64,000 nucleotides of DNA from Tillus elongatus (lineage: Eukaryota > Arthropoda > Insecta > Coleoptera > Cleridae): the NCBI GenBank assembly GCA_964006375.1, contig OZ023267.1:35413766-35477765 (forward strand), read 5' to 3'. Each line of letters begins with the position of its first letter. Position 1 is the stretch's first letter. A program made the translations under genes and the position numbers. Shown piece after piece: positions 60,893 through 64,000 of the stretch. The notes under the pieces were generated by a model. That model was given only the letters and a program-made list of their open reading frames with translations. It searched no databases and had not been told where the DNA came from.

Positions 60893-62830
60893 ATACAGGC
60901 TGATTCATAAGTGGTGACCAAAAATGAAACCCCATGTTCTTTGAACAATTTTAGAGAGGGTATTTCCTATAAAAAAAAATCCTATAATGCTTCATTAAAA
61001 AGATAGAGGGTGTTGAAGTTGAATTTCAAAAAATAAAATTTCCCAATTTTTTAAAAAGTAGCACATATATTTTGCTGAAACTTCGCATGTGTAGGCTGCT
61101 ATGTAAGGCGCGTATTCCAGCATAACAATTGAATCGGCTAATCCAGCAGTGGTGCGCGTACCCACATGTCATTGGTTATCTCTCAAGAAAAAGACGGGTA
61201 AGCCAATGATATTTTTTTTATTTTTTATTTTTTGAATATTACTTTTATTCGTGAACAAAATGACTCTCTTGATAATTTTCTGTACGACGCTTATTTTACG
61301 AGTAAGCAATGAATCAGGTAAGTGTTTTAGAGCACAGTTCATGATTTTTAACCAGTTGTTTGGTAGAAAATCGCAATGATACACTTTTATCAGGCTTATA
61401 GTAATTTATTTATTACAATAAATGTTCAAAAATGCCTCCATTGGCCTGAATACACGCACGACATCTTTTTAATATAGAAAATTTAATGTCTTGAGGATTC
61501 ATTGTTGCTTGAATATGACGAAAAGCATTATTTATCAGTTGTTATAGCTGCTATGGTGTATTTATTTGTTCACTGTAGACCAGTCGCTTAAAATCACCCC
61601 AAAGATAGAAGTCAAGTGGGTTTAAGTCCCGTGACCTTGCAGGCCAATGTATTGGTCCAGTTCTGCGAATCCATCTTTCATTATAATGTTCATGTAGCCA
61701 TGTAACAACGTTTCGACTATGATGCGCTGGTGTACCGTTATGCTGGTACCACATTATACATCTTGTTGGTAGTGGAATGTCATCTAGAATGTTTTCTACA
61801 CGGTTTTCTAGGAGCGCTAAGTACGAAGATCCATTTAAACGTTGTGGCAGGACTTCCATGAACAGTGAGCCGTTAAAAATACCACACCATAAATTAATGG
61901 AAAATCTATGTTGAAATGTGCGAGTCCTTGTTGCATGTGGATTTTCCAATGACCAGGCATGCTCATTATGAGAATTATAAATACCATTTCTTGTAAATGT
62001 TGATTCGTCAGACCAGAAGATTAGATTGGGGAATAAGATATTTTGATTGTTCATTTCCAACATCCATTCACAAAAGACCCCTCGATGCACATTATCTCCA
62101 TGTAGAAGGCAATGAACATTCTGTTGATGATATGGATGTAAGACTTCTCGATGTAAAGTTCTCCAAACAAAGCTTTGAGAATATTGTAACTGCGTAGCAA
62201 TCCTCCGAGTACTTGTAGAAGGTTGATCCATCACTGCATCCACCATTCTCTCTTCGTATTCAAGTTGATGTTGTCTTCTACCATTAGTTTTAGCGTCAGG
62301 ACGTTGTCCAATACCGCACTGCCGAAGTCTTGAAAACGATCAAGAAAAAACCCTTGGTGTAGGTTGACGGCGAGTGGGAAACCTACGTTGATATTCCCGA
62401 CAAGCAACTAGAGCATTTCCATCAGCATATCCGTAGATAAAAATTATATGTGCATACTCTTCTGAGGTGTACTCCATTATAAGAAGTAAAAGAGTAGAAA
62501 ATTTTGCAATTTTATAATGTTTACCAGTTACACCTATTCAAAATAATAACGTGTTAACCTAAACGTCAAGTGACTCTTAATGACAACTTTGGCAAACCAG
62601 ACTACTACTTACTAAAATACAACAAAGATAATCGTCGTACAAAAAATTATCAAAACAATAAATTTTCCATATTAAAAAGATGTCGTGCGTGTATTCAGGC
62701 CAATGGAGGCATTTTTGAACATTTATTGTAATAAATAAATTACTATAAGCCTGATAAAAGTGTATCATTGCGATTTGCTACCAAACAACGACTGGTTAAA
62801 AATCATTAACTGTGCTCTAAAACACTTAAA
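60893..62830. mobile_element. mariner-type element with long inverted arms, rearranged
   Basis: The left arm (60893 to about 61412) starts tacaggctgattcataagtg and matches both arms of the 36.6-kb element. The transposase remnant follows on the minus strand. Instead of a complete right arm, 62655-62830 carries the inner end of an arm plus the last transposase codons in the opposite orientation, stopping at aaaacactta. The right end is therefore rearranged or lost. Confidence 0.72.
61413..62477 (-). pseudogene. Tc1/mariner-type transposase with catalytic Asp to Asn
   Basis: Minus strand from ATG at 62477. N-terminus EYTSEEYAHIIFIYGYADGN, a short frame disturbance with a TGA near 62340 (two compensating single-base indels would restore it), then a largely open stretch 62246-61551 with QPSTSTRRIATQLQYSQSFV (HTH), IFWSDESTFTRNGIYN (first Asp), IMWYQHNGTPAHHSRNV where the second catalytic Asp is Asn, and PARSRDLNPLDFYLWGDFKR (third Asp). 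Two stops follow (NTP-stop, then QL-stop) before NPQDIKFSILKRCRACIQAN then GGIFEHLL and the original TAA at 61413. Same layout and 36-residue spacing as the 27.3-28.4 kb transposase. Dead on four counts. Confidence 0.85.
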
Positions 62831-63164
62831 TGACAAATAACGAGAGATATTATATTGAGACTACCTATTTTTAGAACCGTCAGGCGCATGGCGTCATGTG
62901 ATGAGTCCCATGCATCAATAATATGCTGTCGTACAGTGAAGTTTGACGTTTCATCACAAACTCTTAACAAATTACGTAATTTACTAATATTTAAGTTCAT
63001 ACAATTGGAAGTAATTTTTATGTGACATGATGATCAAATCAAGTTTATGAATGTTAACGCCCTCTAATTGTCTGCAAACGTAATCTCTACTTTTTAAGTT
63101 TGTGTATCGCCTTGTGTGTCCCGAATACTAATTCAGGGATCCCCTTAATTATTATACTTGTCAT
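62831..63164. other. nothing recognised
   Basis: No feature seen. Confidence 0.4.
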
Positions 63165-63167
63165 GTG

Positions 63168-63168
63168 C

Positions 63169-63232
<64 letters not shown>

Positions 63233-63246
63233 GTGTGTGTGTGTGT
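63168..63246. repeat. (TA)n(TG)n microsatellite
   Basis: About 60 bp of TA followed by TG repeats. Confidence 0.93.
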
Positions 63247-64000
63247 ATGTAATATAAAAATGAAAAAAATTAAATTAAGTGTATCAGAAAAAGACAATAT
63301 GGGCGGTGAAGTGTAATGTAACTCCAACCGTATTAAACTGACGTATAGAAACTTTTTGATTGCGAATGACTTTGTTTTAAGTGTGTAGTTGGACTTCTAT
63401 AACGTTGCTCACCAGGTGACGTCATAGGAGGGGGGCAGGGCATATGCGCAATATCATATCTCTTGTAAGTCATTATATTATGACACCAAGGAGTGAAAGT
63501 ACCTTTAAAACTTTAAGAGTACCGCAGGTTGGGCGTTATATCCGCTAAAGCCAAATTTGGAATAAATTATTGTTTATCACTACAAAAAAAAACTCATTTG
63601 GACCAGTTTCAAGATAATAACTTAAATACTGTTGCATATATGAAGGTAGATCGAAATCCAATTATTCACTTTAACACTCTTTCAATTTTGACATTTGGGT
63701 TAAAGTGAGTTTGACTAAATCGTCATATTTTAACGCCATGAATCTATCGCCGCTCTATGTACCATTCATTTTGGACCAGCCTGTATATTACGTCACAACT
63801 TGTTTAATGCCATATCTCAAAAATCGAAAACGAACTACATGGATAAATCTTATATGTTGCAGCCCTGTAGAGATAAAGTATGCACTGTTTCTAAAATTTT
63901 GCTTTTTTTCGTGCTTGATGAATTAGAAAAACTTGCTTTGGTGTTTTTACCCGAACTAAAATGTGGTATCGATTACTAAACTATTTTAAACTTTAACCAT
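63247..64000. other. nothing recognised
   Basis: 63705-63926 is open but without a known motif; the phrase attttggaccagcctgtata suggests the end of a DNA transposon. Confidence 0.35.

Overview
The window looks like intronic, transposon-rich DNA from a large-genome insect. It is AT-rich overall. Its one conserved host gene has small exons separated by kilobase-scale introns, and its protein closely resembles insect Turtle (IgSF9 family). The repeats are of insect type: Tc1/mariner, piggyBac, several jockey/CR1-like LINEs, tRNA-derived and 5S-derived SINEs, and CCTAA repeats. A beetle is my guess, but the sequence does not prove it.

Host gene (+ strand). Nine exons can be chained by splice sites and reading phase: 883-1112, 18543-18956, 19510-20364, 24430-24492, 35544-35624, 38805-38990, 39285-39512, 42656-42734 and 46729-46768 or beyond. 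They encode the end of Ig1, Ig2 to Ig5, FN3-1, a linker, FN3-2, one transmembrane helix and the start of the cytoplasmic tail, about 725 residues. The signal peptide and most of Ig1 lie upstream of the window. The rest of the tail lies downstream, unless the last exon ends at the in-frame stop at 46859-46861. The 63-nt and 81-nt linker exons are both symmetric (phase 1 to phase 1), so they could be alternative cassettes.

Intron 1 (1113-18542) holds tRNA-like SINEs, a 57-bp minisatellite, a decayed multicopy transposase-like gene on the minus strand (4880-6310) that carries a 640-bp inverted insertion with hammerhead ribozymes, two copies of a GC-rich 1.4-1.6 kb element built of 166-bp subrepeats, a foldback MITE, a long TTA array, a mariner remnant and a LINE. 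The intron between exons 3 and 4 (20365-24429) holds two decayed LINEs. The next intron (24493-35543) holds a mariner-type element with large inverted arms, a LINE, SINEs and a large foldback repeat. Later introns (35625-46728) hold a deleted mariner with 0.5-kb inverted arms, a 5S rRNA-derived repeat, a LINE with a second LINE nested in it (CCTAA tail, 11-bp target duplication), a 0.96-kb palindrome centred on (TA)n, and a two-unit repeat shared with intron 1.

Downstream (46769-64000) there are a LINE piece, a MITE, a foldback arm, a LINE next to a broken piggyBac, decayed mariners, a dead histone H1 copy, a second copy of the 16-kb LINE, a TTTTA array and a mariner element with a lost catalytic Asp. 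No intact transposase or reverse transcriptase is present.

The most interesting signal is a set of three hammerhead or hammerhead-like ribozyme families in inverted repeats. The copy at 6326-6965 has two full 41-nt hammerheads, a circularly permuted partner arm and an 11-bp target duplication, as expected of a retrozyme or Penelope-type circular RNA intermediate.
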